Assembly (NCBI RefSeq): GCF_009828025.1
Contig: NZ_WTYA01000003.1
Coordinates: 228,642-292,641, forward strand
Reading direction: 5' to 3'
DNA from: Qipengyuania algicida
GTDB lineage: Bacteria; Pseudomonadota; Alphaproteobacteria; Sphingomonadales; Sphingomonadaceae
DNA: 64,000 nt
The notes under the pieces are model-generated. The model was not told the origin of the DNA and searched no databases. It saw nothing but the letters and a program-made list of their open reading frames with translations. A program made the translations under genes and the position numbers. Shown one piece after another: positions 25,627 to 34,323 of the stretch (position 1 is the stretch's first letter; each line of letters opens with the position of its first letter).

Positions 25627-27960
25627 ATGATGCTGAAAGCAAGGGGGCTGCCCGCTCTCCTCGCGGGCACGGCGCTCGCCGTATTTGCCACGCCGCTTCG
25701 TGCCCAGACGGACGAGCAGCCCGACGCGAAGCCCGACGACGCGGAAGCCTCTCAGAGCGACACCATTGTTGTCACAGGTACGCGGATTCGCGGCGCACGG
25801 GTGGTCGGCGAGACCGTTTCCGTCGATCGAGAGGCCATAGTGGAAGCTGGCCAGATAGATCTCGGCGAAGCTATCCGCTCGCTGCCGCAGAATTTCTCGG
25901 GCGGCCAGAATCCCGGAGTCGGCTCGGGCGCCGGCCTCGTCAACAGCAACGTCAATTCCGCATCGAGCGCGAATCTGCGTGGCCTGGGACCGGATGCGAC
26001 CCTGACCCTGCTCAACGGTCACCGCCTGCCCTACGATTCCGCTTTCGCGGGGGTCGATATCTCGGCCATTCCACTTGCCGCAGTCGACCGGATCGAGGTC
26101 GTCCCCGACGGCGCCTCGGCGCTTTACGGTTCGGACGCCGTCGGGGGCGTGATCAACGTTGTTCTGCGCCGTGACTTCGAAGGTGTCGCGACGTCGGGAC
26201 AAATCGGCGCTAGCACCTCGGACGGAAATTTCCGCCAGCAGGCCGACATCATCGGGGGCACACGGTGGTCCGGGGGCGGCGTTTTTATCGCCTACGATTT
26301 TGCCAACAACTCCGCGATCAATGCCGCCGACCGGTCGTATGCCGCTTCGCTCGATCCCGATACCACGCTCTATCCGGCTCAGCGCCGGCACGCGATCACG
26401 GTCTCGGGCCATCACGTATTCGCCAGCGGGGTCGAGATCGCGCTCGACGCGCTTTATTCCAACCGGCGCTCGACCCAGGTTGCCGCGAGCCCCACTCTCC
26501 GGTCGGTAGGCGAGCCGACGGTCGAATCTTACACCTTCGCACCCTCGGTCAAGTTCGACCTGTGGTCGGGCTGGCGTGCTTCGGTGGTCGGCGTGTTCGG
26601 GCGTGATCGCACGAATTACCGCACTGTTTTTACTCGACCGGGCATGCCGGTCAGCGTCACCGAAGGCTGTTTCTGCAACGAAATGTATTCGCTCGAGGCC
26701 GGCGCCGAAGGCCCGCTCCTCGCGTTGCCCGGCGGCGATGTCCGGCTTGCGGTAGGCGCTGGACTTCGAAGCAACAGGCTCGATTTCACCCGCGTCTCCG
26801 GCAGCAATGTGGTCCAGGCTTTCAACGAAGTGCAGCGCGCCAGATTCGCCTACGGCGAGTTGTTCGTGCCCATCGTCTCGTCAGCCAACGCCATGGCCGG
26901 GATCGAAGAGCTGAGCCTGTCCGCGGCCGCGCGCTACGAGGACTACCCCGGCCTCGACCGGCTCACCACTCCGCGACTGGGGTTGGTTTATGCTCCGGTC
27001 GCCGGCCTCCGTTTGCGTGCCACCTGGGCGCGCTCCTTCAAGGCACCGACGCTCTACCAGCGGTTCATTCCCTACCAGACGATCCTGCTTCCGGCGGCCG
27101 CCTTCGGCGCTGGCCCCGGAACCGTTCTGTACACGAGCGGCGGCAATCCTGACGTGACGTCCGAACGCGCGCGCAGCTGGACGGCAGGATTCGACGTCAG
27201 CCCACCCGCGCTTCCCGAGCTGACTATGTCCGCTACATGGTACGACATCCGCTACAAGGATCGCGTGGTATCCCCGATCGCGGGATCGATTGCCGCCGCC
27301 TTCCATGACCCTGGGTTTGCGGATCTCATCGACTTCTCGCCCGATCCGGGACGGCTCGACGGGTTGATCGCGGGATCGTTGAATGGGCTCGAGAACTTCT
27401 CGGGCGGCCCATACGATCCTGCGAGCGTGGTTGCGTTCGTCGACAACCGGAACATCAACGTGGCCGTGTGGGCAATCGAAGGGCTCGACGCGCGCCTCGC
27501 ATGGAATCAGCCGCTGGGCAAAGATCGTTCATGGGGGGTCGAGATTTCGGGTAGCTGGCTCGACAGCAAGCAGCAGCTGACCGCGGACCTGCCCGAGGTC
27601 CAGCTCGCCGGAGTAGTTTTCAATCCGCCGCAATACCGTGCCCGGGCCTCGGCGCGCTTCGCAGCAGGCGGCTTCACGGCCAGCGCGGGCGCGAACTACA
27701 TCGGCCCGCTAGTCGATCGCCGGTTTGCTGTCGAGCAACGGCTCGAACCAGGCGTCACATTCGATTTGGGCCTCAGCTACGATATCATCAGAGGCGATGG
27801 CAGGGACCCGGGCCTGAGCATTGCGATCAACATTCAGAACCTGTTCGACCACGAACCGCCGCTCATCGGGCAAACCGGCCCTACAGATACACCCTACGAC
27901 TCCACCAATTATTCGCCGATCGGGCGGTTCGTGTCCTTCGGCATCCGGAGGCAATGGTGA
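25627..27960 (+). CDS. TonB-dependent receptor of the lasso peptide locus
   Basis: Outer-membrane beta-barrel of 777 residues. A signal peptide (MMLKARGLPALLAGTALAVF, ending RAQ) is followed within about 20 residues by a TonB box (TIVVTGTRI) and a plug domain (DLGEAIRSLPQ; VDRIEVVPDGASALYG), then a large barrel ending in an aromatic residue (GIRRQW). There is no N-terminal STN signalling domain. GGGAGATCAGG precedes the ATG pair at 25627. In isopeptidase-type lasso clusters such receptors are thought to re-import the lasso peptide, perhaps with a bound cargo, for linearisation. Confidence 0.87.
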   Translation: MMLKARGLPALLAGTALAVFATPLRAQTDEQPDAKPDDAEASQSDTIVVTGTRIRGARVVGETVSVDREAIVEAGQIDLGEAIRSLPQNFSGGQNPGVGSGAGLVNSNVNSASSANLRGLGPDATLTLLNGHRLPYDSAFAGVDISAIPLAAVDRIEVVPDGASALYGSDAVGGVINVVLRRDFEGVATSGQIGASTSDGNFRQQADIIGGTRWSGGGVFIAYDFANNSAINAADRSYAASLDPDTTLYPAQRRHAITVSGHHVFASGVEIALDALYSNRRSTQVAASPTLRSVGEPTVESYTFAPSVKFDLWSGWRASVVGVFGRDRTNYRTVFTRPGMPVSVTEGCFCNEMYSLEAGAEGPLLALPGGDVRLAVGAGLRSNRLDFTRVSGSNVVQAFNEVQRARFAYGELFVPIVSSANAMAGIEELSLSAAARYEDYPGLDRLTTPRLGLVYAPVAGLRLRATWARSFKAPTLYQRFIPYQTILLPAAAFGAGPGTVLYTSGGNPDVTSERARSWTAGFDVSPPALPELTMSATWYDIRYKDRVVSPIAGSIAAAFHDPGFADLIDFSPDPGRLDGLIAGSLNGLENFSGGPYDPASVVAFVDNRNINVAVWAIEGLDARLAWNQPLGKDRSWGVEISGSWLDSKQQLTADLPEVQLAGVVFNPPQYRARASARFAAGGFTASAGANYIGPLVDRRFAVEQRLEPGVTFDLGLSYDIIRGDGRDPGLSIAINIQNLFDHEPPLIGQTGPTDTPYDSTNYSPIGRFVSFGIRRQW

Positions 27961-30146
27961 GCGGGTTGCTCGCGGCGGCCGCGCTCGCCAGCAGCATCGT
28001 CCCGGTGGTCGACCTGCCGCCGGAAGGCGATCCGTGCGCCGCCGCCTCGGACCGGTCGCACGGCACTGAAAATGCCAAGAGTGCTCGTTTCACTCTCGAC
28101 GATCAGGTCCGTCTGGTCGACATTGGTCGCCGCGATCCGCGCGGAGCGAGTGCCGAATTCGCCGTGTCGCCCGACGGCTCGCGCGTGGCGGTGAGCCTCA
28201 GGAGTGCGGACCCGGACACCAACCGCTATTGCCTCAGGCTGGTCGTTGTGGCGATGGATGGAAGCGGGCTTCAGATCCAGATCGATCAGGGCGGAGAATT
28301 CATCCGCGACGATTTCGGGCTGCGGGATTTCTCCTTCGTCAAGGCCGGTTACGGCCGGCTCAATCCTCCGCGCTGGTCACCGGACGGATCGCGAATCGCC
28401 TTTCTCAAGCGGCTTGGCGGCTCGACACAGGCGTGGATCGTGGCGGCAGACGGGAAGACGGCCGCGCGCCAGGTCTCCTTCCTGCCGGATGACGTGGACA
28501 GCGTCGCCTGGGCCCCTGGCGGAAACGGGCTGGTGGTCGGGACGCGCCCTGGCATCCGTCGCAAAGCGGAGGCGATCGCGAAGGAGGCGCCGCAAGGCTT
28601 CCTGTTCGACGAGCGCTTCTCCCCGAATCTCGCCCGACGCCCTATTCCGACCGGCGATGTGGCCACCCGCTACCAACTGGTCTCCCTCGCTAACGGGCAT
28701 GCTCGTCCCGCCACCAGCGAGGAACTCGCCCGGCTCGTTCCCGAACCGCCGGTCGGCGTTCCCGCGCGAGCGCGGGCATTCGTCAAAGGACCGGATGGGT
28801 ACGCGGCGTGGATCGAGCCAAAGGTCTCCGATCAGCTCCTGAGCGCCACGCGCCCGATAATTGCGAGGCCGGACGGCAGCCGCATCGCGTGCGATGCGAA
28901 GGACTGCGAAGGATTGCACAGCCTGTGGTGGTCGGCGGACGGCAAGTCCGTGCTCGGGTTGCAGTGGACAGGTTGGGCGACGAGCCAGACCGCGATCTGG
29001 CGGTGGGACCTCGCCAAGGACCGTCCTCGTCGCATTCTCGTGACGGACGACATGCTGATCGGGTGCATGCCGGCCGGCAACGAAGTCCTCTGCGCACGTG
29101 AAGGCGCCGACCGCCCGAGGCGGCTGGTCGCGATCGATGCCCGCTCTGGCAGCGAGCGTGTGATTTTCGATCCCAACCCGCAGTTGCTCGGAAAAACCTT
29201 CGGGCGCGTGCGGCGGCTGCACTTCACCGATCCCAACGGTATCGAAGGGTTCGCCGACCTCGTGCTACCGCCCGATCACCGCCCCGGCGAGAAGCACCCG
29301 CTGATCGTGGTCCAGTACCGCTCAGACGGCTTCCTGCGGGGTGGCACCGGAGATGAAGTCCCGATCCACGTCCTGGCGAACCGCGGGTTCGCGGTGCTGA
29401 GCTTTGCCAGGCCCTATCCCAAGCAGCCGGCGGCTGCGGCGAAGAGCGATGATGAACTCGTCAGAAGCAGTCGTGTCGACTGGTTATCCCGCCGCGTCGT
29501 GCAGGCATCGCTCGAGACAGCGATCGACTTGGCGATCGAGTCCGGTGCGGTCGATCCCGACAGGATGGGCATCAGCGGCTTCAGCGATGGCTCCTCGACG
29601 GTCCAGTGGGCCCTGATAAACTCATCGCTGTTCAAGGTCGCCACGATGGGGTCGTGCTGCGAAGATCTGTTCTCGTTCGCCTATGCCGCCGGACCGCGCT
29701 TCGGACAGCTAATCCGAACGCCCGGTTACCGGTTCTTCGAGACCGGCTCGGAGGAGGATTGGAAGCCCATGTCGCTGATCCTCAATGTCGACAGGATCCG
29801 TACACCGATCCTGATCCAGGCTGCCGACAGCGAATACCAGAGCGGTCTCGACGTCGTGACGACATATGCGCTGCGGGGGCGCCCGATGGAGCTGTTCGTG
29901 CTTAACGGCGAAACCCACGTCAAATGGCAGCCCGCCCACAGACAGGCCATCTACCGGCGCTCGGTGGACTGGTTCGAATTCTGGCTGATGCACACAATGG
30001 ACTGCGATCCCGGGAAGGAAGAGCAGTACCGGCGCTGGAAAACCATGGCCGGCGCACCGCCGTCCGAAGCCCTTGCATGTTCCACGCCCGCTCAGGTCCA
30101 CGATCGCGCCCAGTTCTCAGCTTCGGCAAGATCGAGCAGGCGGTAG
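27954..30146 (+). CDS. Lasso peptide isopeptidase (AtxE2-like, S9 family)
   Basis: Prolyl-oligopeptidase-like hydrolase of 730 residues expected to cut the macrolactam isopeptide bond of the cognate lasso peptide. It has a short N-terminal hydrophobic segment (LLAAAALASSIVPVV), a beta-propeller region to about residue 430, and an alpha/beta-hydrolase domain with nucleophile S544 in GFSDG, an Asp near 625 (QAADSE) and H655 in GETHVKW. Its ATG overlaps the receptor stop. The last 55 bases overlap the end of the convergent cyclase gene. The cluster context makes isopeptidase far more likely than a general dipeptidase. Confidence 0.88.
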   Translation: MVSGLLAAAALASSIVPVVDLPPEGDPCAAASDRSHGTENAKSARFTLDDQVRLVDIGRRDPRGASAEFAVSPDGSRVAVSLRSADPDTNRYCLRLVVVAMDGSGLQIQIDQGGEFIRDDFGLRDFSFVKAGYGRLNPPRWSPDGSRIAFLKRLGGSTQAWIVAADGKTAARQVSFLPDDVDSVAWAPGGNGLVVGTRPGIRRKAEAIAKEAPQGFLFDERFSPNLARRPIPTGDVATRYQLVSLANGHARPATSEELARLVPEPPVGVPARARAFVKGPDGYAAWIEPKVSDQLLSATRPIIARPDGSRIACDAKDCEGLHSLWWSADGKSVLGLQWTGWATSQTAIWRWDLAKDRPRRILVTDDMLIGCMPAGNEVLCAREGADRPRRLVAIDARSGSERVIFDPNPQLLGKTFGRVRRLHFTDPNGIEGFADLVLPPDHRPGEKHPLIVVQYRSDGFLRGGTGDEVPIHVLANRGFAVLSFARPYPKQPAAAAKSDDELVRSSRVDWLSRRVVQASLETAIDLAIESGAVDPDRMGISGFSDGSSTVQWALINSSLFKVATMGSCCEDLFSFAYAAGPRFGQLIRTPGYRFFETGSEEDWKPMSLILNVDRIRTPILIQAADSEYQSGLDVVTTYALRGRPMELFVLNGETHVKWQPAHRQAIYRRSVDWFEFWLMHTMDCDPGKEEQYRRWKTMAGAPPSEALACSTPAQVHDRAQFSASARSSRR

Positions 30147-31807
30147 ATGATCGAATCTCTTGTGGTGATATCGGTTGCGAGCGCCTGCTCGACCTCCTCC
30201 CTGTCGATGATACCGTTGCGCTCGAGAAGACCGCCCAAGAGGCGTTCACGCAGGACGATTCGATGGTGATCGAACGCGCGCCGTATGAAGCTGTCCGGTC
30301 CAGCTTTGGAGGTGCGGGCCAACAGTTCCTGGGGGAGCAAGCCGGAGAGTGCGGTCCGGACGATGGCGCGATTGATGCCGCCTTCGAACCAAAGCCAGGT
30401 CGGCATCCCAAGACAGAATTCGAGGATCGGCTGGCTCATGAGCGGCGAGAAGCGACGCGGTCCCACGCCCAGACCATGGATGCGATTGCGGGTGCGCATG
30501 ATCAAGTCGAGGTGATCACGCTTGCCGGACTGCCTGCCGAAATCGAGCCCACGCCACGAAGGTATGAGGTCTGATCCGGCTTGCGCGGATCCGTCTGCGG
30601 CCAAAAGGCGGGTGTCAGCGGGACGGTCTCCCGCTGCGCCGCGGCGCAGGCGCCGTAGACTTGCTCGCGCCATAGTCGAGATATCGGCTTCGGTAGCCCG
30701 GCACATGGCAACGAGCGTCTCGAAGACGCCGCGCCCAGGACCCTCGGCGTACAGCCGATCGACAACCGGGGCGGCCGAGTGCAGGAAACAGAACATGTTG
30801 TCGCCGCCGTTCCCATCGAAGACGACATCGGCTCCCAGTTCATGCGCGCAATCGGCGAGCATGGCATCGATGCTGGCGACGAATGATCTGCGGCTGGGGC
30901 GTGGCATGCCTTGCGACGCAGGCGATATCGGATCGAAACCGGCCGGATCGTAAATTCGTCCGGTCCACTTCGCACCCAGGCTGTTTGCCAGCAGCGCGAC
31001 ATAGGCGCGCTCGTCCCCGCTGCGGTCGGCGGTCGAGAGCGTTGCGCAGCTGAAGTCTTTCGCACCCTCGGACAGCGCTGCGCAGATGAGAGAGGAATCG
31101 ACGCCGCCGGATGCAGCAACAGCGACCGATCCAAGCGCATCCGTCCATGCGCTTGTCACTTCGATCGCGGTTTCGCGCAGGTTACGAGCGGCAGCATCAA
31201 GGTGAGGGTATGGTGCGCGCGGAAAGAAGGCGGAGGGAGTCCAGATCGGCTGTGTTCGATTTTCCTCCGGGAAGTGCAATGCTCCGGGAACGAGTTCCTC
31301 GATCCCGGAGAGGCAGGTTTCCTGTGTTCGTAGCTCGGGATGGGCCAGGAAGCGCCGCAGCGCATTCCACGCAACGCCACTCGATTCGCCCGTTACACGA
31401 GCGAACAGGCGCGGATCGGAGGTCGCGACAAAGTGGGTAGGCGTCTTGCTGTAATAGACGGGGAATAGCCCGCTCGGATCGCTCATGAGAGCGAGTTCGT
31501 CGCCGGGCAGTCGCAGGATGACGAGATAGGCTCCCCAGAACTCGCCAACGAGCCGATAGGCGGCCTCGAGCGCCGAGGAGGCAACGGCTTCCAGCCCATC
31601 CTTGACCCGTTTCGCGCCATCCCGCCGAAAGAGGATACCGATAGCGTGTCCGGCTTGTCCCAGGTCTACAGCGGGCGTGTCCTCACCGATCCAGAGTCGC
31701 GGACCGCCCGCCAGCAGCCGGCGGGGGTCGGGTTCAATTCTTAGCGAGTCGCCAGGCATCGTCACGCTTCGGCACGGCAGCGCCAGAATGAACGGAGCCG
31801 TGGTCAT
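30092..31807 (-). CDS. Lasso peptide cyclase (C protein, asparagine synthetase-like)
   Basis: ATP-dependent macrolactam synthetase that adenylates the Asp or Glu side chain of the core and joins it to the new N-terminus. The 571-residue protein has a degenerate N-terminal glutaminase-like domain (residues 1-200, no catalytic Cys at position 2) and a synthetase domain with the pyrophosphate loop SGGVDS at residues 233-238. Its ATG overlaps the B-gene stop (ATGA). Order A-B-C differs from the A-C-B order that I recall for several isopeptidase-type clusters. Confidence 0.88.
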   Translation of the reverse strand: MTTAPFILALPCRSVTMPGDSLRIEPDPRRLLAGGPRLWIGEDTPAVDLGQAGHAIGILFRRDGAKRVKDGLEAVASSALEAAYRLVGEFWGAYLVILRLPGDELALMSDPSGLFPVYYSKTPTHFVATSDPRLFARVTGESSGVAWNALRRFLAHPELRTQETCLSGIEELVPGALHFPEENRTQPIWTPSAFFPRAPYPHLDAAARNLRETAIEVTSAWTDALGSVAVAASGGVDSSLICAALSEGAKDFSCATLSTADRSGDERAYVALLANSLGAKWTGRIYDPAGFDPISPASQGMPRPSRRSFVASIDAMLADCAHELGADVVFDGNGGDNMFCFLHSAAPVVDRLYAEGPGRGVFETLVAMCRATEADISTMARASLRRLRRGAAGDRPADTRLLAADGSAQAGSDLIPSWRGLDFGRQSGKRDHLDLIMRTRNRIHGLGVGPRRFSPLMSQPILEFCLGMPTWLWFEGGINRAIVRTALSGLLPQELLARTSKAGPDSFIRRAFDHHRIVLRERLLGGLLERNGIIDREEVEQALATDITTRDSIIYRLLDLAEAENWARSWT

Positions 31808-32406
31808 ACGATCAGGATCGGCGTGAAGCGCAGAACTTCCTCCACGCTGTCGTTGAGGACTTGGTCCTCGTGCTGGGCCCAGCTGTGTGCGCCGAACGGG
31901 CTGGTTCTCACTCCTATGACGAGTTGCGCGGCCAGGCCGTCTCGGGCCAGTCGCAGCGCCAGGGCCATCGATCGGGGCAGGCAGCGGTCGGCGGCGCTGC
32001 GTAGCACGCGGGCGTGCTGGAATGCGCGAAGGGTGCGGTCGAGCTTTTCAGATCTTTGCACCCCGGTGACGACGCTGCCCTGCGCATCTCGCAACGTCAG
32101 CAGCAGGTGATAAAGGGATCCGGTGACCAGGCGGCGCTCGACCCTCGTTTGCCACCAGATCGCCGCCGCAATGTCCGCCAGATTGAAAGGGCCGCGTGCG
32201 ATGGACTGGGACGTGTGCGCTGGAGGCCGCCAGCCGTCCCTGACAGGAAATATCGACGGCTGGTGGCGCGACTCTTCTTCTGGGTTATCGAGAGCTTGGC
32301 GAAATGCGATTTCTCTGTCGGACGAAAGCTGGAAATACCGATCAGCTCTCACGTCAAGAAATACCAAGCGACCATCGCATTCGCACCAGGCGAGGCTGTC
32401 TTTCAT
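31804..32406 (-). CDS. Lasso peptide B protein, fused RRE and leader peptidase
   Basis: A 200-residue fused B1-B2 protein. The N-terminal 80 residues (LVFLDVRADRYFQLSSD) resemble the leader-recognition RRE domain; the C-terminal part is a transglutaminase-like cysteine protease with candidate triad C142 (DRCLPRSMAL), H174 (FGAHSW) and D186 (VLND). It should remove the leader after Thr-Lys so that core Gly1 is free for cyclisation. It starts 62 bases after the precursor stop, beyond a strong hairpin. Confidence 0.88.
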   Translation of the reverse strand: MKDSLAWCECDGRLVFLDVRADRYFQLSSDREIAFRQALDNPEEESRHQPSIFPVRDGWRPPAHTSQSIARGPFNLADIAAAIWWQTRVERRLVTGSLYHLLLTLRDAQGSVVTGVQRSEKLDRTLRAFQHARVLRSAADRCLPRSMALALRLARDGLAAQLVIGVRTSPFGAHSWAQHEDQVLNDSVEEVLRFTPILIV

Positions 32407-32431
32407 TCGATTCGAACTTCAACGAACACGA

Positions 32432-32460
32432 GGACGCGGAGCCAAGCAGGCTCCGCGTCC
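32432..32460 (-). promoter_or_regulatory. Perfect 12-bp hairpin between lasso A and B genes
   Basis: GGACGCGGAGCC at 32432-32443 and GGCTCCGCGTCC at 32449-32460 form a perfect 12-bp stem with a 5-base loop. It begins 8 bases past the precursor stop codon. No T-run follows on the transcribed strand, so it is unlikely to be a full intrinsic terminator. It more likely protects the precursor mRNA or limits read-through, giving more precursor than enzymes. Confidence 0.8.
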
Positions 32461-32468
32461 CGATGATC

Positions 32469-32606
32469 TCACTCTTCGATGAGACCGGGAATGTACCGGA
32501 GCTGGCCGGCATCGGCGTCGATCTCGAACACCGCGTCACCCTTCGTCTCGACGGATGCCTGTCCGAGGTCGATAACCTCGCCTTCGACGAATTCGAAATC
32601 CTTCAT
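32469..32606 (-). CDS. Lasso peptide precursor (A protein)
   Basis: A 45-residue precursor. The leader, 22 residues, contains DLGQASVETK, the DLGxAxxET-type motif with Thr at position -2 that B proteins recognise. The predicted core is 23 residues: it starts GDAVFEID, continues ADAGQLRY and ends IPGLIEE. Gly1 joined to Asp8 would give an 8-membered macrolactam; Glu6 is a less likely acceptor. An AGGAGA ribosome site precedes the ATG. The rest of the machinery follows on the same strand, which makes the call firm although the gene is tiny. Confidence 0.9.
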   Translation of the reverse strand: MKDFEFVEGEVIDLGQASVETKGDAVFEIDADAGQLRYIPGLIEE

Positions 32607-32923
32607 CTCACTCTCCTGTCGTTGGTCCGCGACTCCACTTGCCGCAGACCAAGACTGGAATGGCGAAAATGATCATGCCAATTTATAATGTAATTATAAT
32701 CGTCGCACGGCCGCGAAGCGCGACCGGGCGATGGAAACACCCGTTGGCGAGTGCCGCGATACCTTTAGCTTGATGCCTGGACATGCGCATCGACGCCCGG
32801 TCGCAGGGAATTTCATTCCCGGGTCGCGATCTACGATTGAAAAAGCCGGGAATGCAAGTGGCTTTGTATAACAGGACTTACACATCGAGGTCACGCGACC
32901 CGTATCGTGATCGTGCGCGCGCT
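32607..32923. promoter_or_regulatory. Lasso operon upstream region with two dyads
   Basis: This 317-base gap separates the precursor gene from the last gene of the trb operon. An unusually AT-rich patch contains the perfect dyad TTATAAT-GTA-ATTATAA (32683-32699), which could serve as a -10 region or operator about 75 bases before the precursor start. A second dyad, GGGAAT-TTC-ATTCCC, lies at 32806-32820. No protein-like frame or second precursor gene was found. Confidence 0.5.
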
Positions 32924-33154
32924 CTATTCTTCCTTCCGCGACAGCGATCGGGCTCGGGCGAATTCTCGGTCGCCGGCGATGAAGCGCTCGAGCATGGGCG
33001 CCACGAGGTCGCCCGGCTTGGGCGCGTCCTTGGCCACTCCGCCGTTGAGCACGATGGCGTATTCGATGAGTTGGCGATGAAGGCGCGCGGGGATCTCGAT
33101 CGACAACCGGACAGGCTTTTCGTCGGTGACATCGGACAGCTTCAAACGGGTCAC
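32924..33154 (-). CDS. DUF2274 family protein
   Basis: A 76-residue protein starting VTRLKLSDVTDEKPVRLSIE. It resembles the small DUF2274 proteins found as the last gene of P-type trb operons in alphaproteobacteria; the function is unknown, though the N-terminal half looks like a ribbon-helix-helix fold (PVRLSIEIPARLHRQLIEYA). The GTG start overlaps the trbI stop (GTGA). The C-terminus is basic and rich in Arg and Ser. Confidence 0.75.
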   Translation of the reverse strand: MTRLKLSDVTDEKPVRLSIEIPARLHRQLIEYAIVLNGGVAKDAPKPGDLVAPMLERFIAGDREFARARSLSRKEE

Positions 33155-34323
33155 GATCCGCTCTCCAGCACGATGTCGTGCGTCACCAGCACCCTCACAG
33201 GGTAGCCGGGACGGATGGTGAGCGTGGGGCGAACATTGAGTTCGCGGGATACGACCTGTTCGCCCGCCCGGCTTACGCTGTCCTCGCTGCCGCGGCGCAG
33301 CGCGCGGACAAGATCGCTGTCCCCCCCTGCCCCGAGTTCGCCACCGATGCCGAGCAGGGTCGAGACCAGCGCCGCCTTCACCACGCCGCCCCAGTGATAA
33401 TCGACGCCGTCCTCGAGCCCGGCGTACCCCGCGGGATCGGCGGCCGGCTGGCGTTCGAGCACGATCGAACGCCCATCGGGGAGGATCAAGCGGTTCCATG
33501 CCAGCAGCACGCGGCGCTGGCCAAAGCCGACATCGGATTGGTAGTCGCCGATCAGCCGCGCGCCCTGCGCGATCAGCAAGCGCCGCCCCGTCACACTGTC
33601 ATAGACGTTTTGCGTCACCTGCGCGGTCACGAGACCGGGCTGGTCGGACCGGATCCCGGTTATGAGCGCTGCGGGAATGATCGAACCCGCTTGCAGGACA
33701 GCTGCCGTTGGCGCCGCCGCGAGCCGCTGCATCGAAGTCGTCCTGCGTTCGGCGGACCGGTCGAGAAACGTAGTGGGTGCCGATGGGGCGATTGTTCTTG
33801 CTCCCGGGTCAGCCTCCCGTCCGACGTCGGCCCCTGCTTTCACCAGGCTGGCGGGCTGCGCCCCGCCGCCGAAGAACAGGCGGCTGCCCCGTGCCGCTTC
33901 GCGCTCCTGCGCGATGCGCTGACGCGCGGCCTCCCGCGCGCTGATCGCTCGCGATTGCGGGGCGGACCCAGGGCCTACGGGCGGAAGCGCGGCGATGGCG
34001 CCGCGATCCTGCGCCTCGAGGATCGGCTTGCCGAGATCACCGGGCAACCGCGGCCCGAGCCTGGGCACCTGCGAATAGTCCTGGGGCGCCGACGCGAGGC
34101 CGTCCGCGACAGCTGTGCCTTCGGTGTTGACCAGTTCCTCGTCCTGTTCGTGCGACGCCGGCCGGAGCGCGAACAGCAAGGCTCCGCCCACGAGGGCCAG
34201 TCCGGCGGCGCTGGCGATGCCGATGGCCTTGCGTGACAGCCGCACCACGCGCGGTCCTTCCCCGCGAAGTTTCACGATCGCTTCCGCATCGTCGGGTTGC
34301 CGGTCGGGAGGGTCCTCGCTCAT
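33151..34323 (-). CDS. trbI: Conjugal transfer protein TrbI (VirB10-like)
   Basis: Type IV secretion scaffold spanning inner and outer membranes, 390 residues. A single transmembrane helix lies near residues 35-55 (ASAAGLALVGGALLFAL), followed by a flexible periplasmic linker and a C-terminal VirB10 beta-barrel domain from about residue 205 (GSIIPAALITGIRSDQPG, AQGARLIGDYQSDVGFG). It overlaps trbG and the DUF2274 gene at ATGA/GTGA junctions, as expected for a tightly coupled operon. Confidence 0.93.
   Translation of the reverse strand: MSEDPPDRQPDDAEAIVKLRGEGPRVVRLSRKAIGIASAAGLALVGGALLFALRPASHEQDEELVNTEGTAVADGLASAPQDYSQVPRLGPRLPGDLGKPILEAQDRGAIAALPPVGPGSAPQSRAISAREAARQRIAQEREAARGSRLFFGGGAQPASLVKAGADVGREADPGARTIAPSAPTTFLDRSAERRTTSMQRLAAAPTAAVLQAGSIIPAALITGIRSDQPGLVTAQVTQNVYDSVTGRRLLIAQGARLIGDYQSDVGFGQRRVLLAWNRLILPDGRSIVLERQPAADPAGYAGLEDGVDYHWGGVVKAALVSTLLGIGGELGAGGDSDLVRALRRGSEDSVSRAGEQVVSRELNVRPTLTIRPGYPVRVLVTHDIVLESGS

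Noticed and set aside
32694..32894. 66-residue open frame upstream of the lasso precursor as a second precursor
   Set aside because: No DLG-type leader motif, no Thr at -2 before Gly, and no ribosome site.
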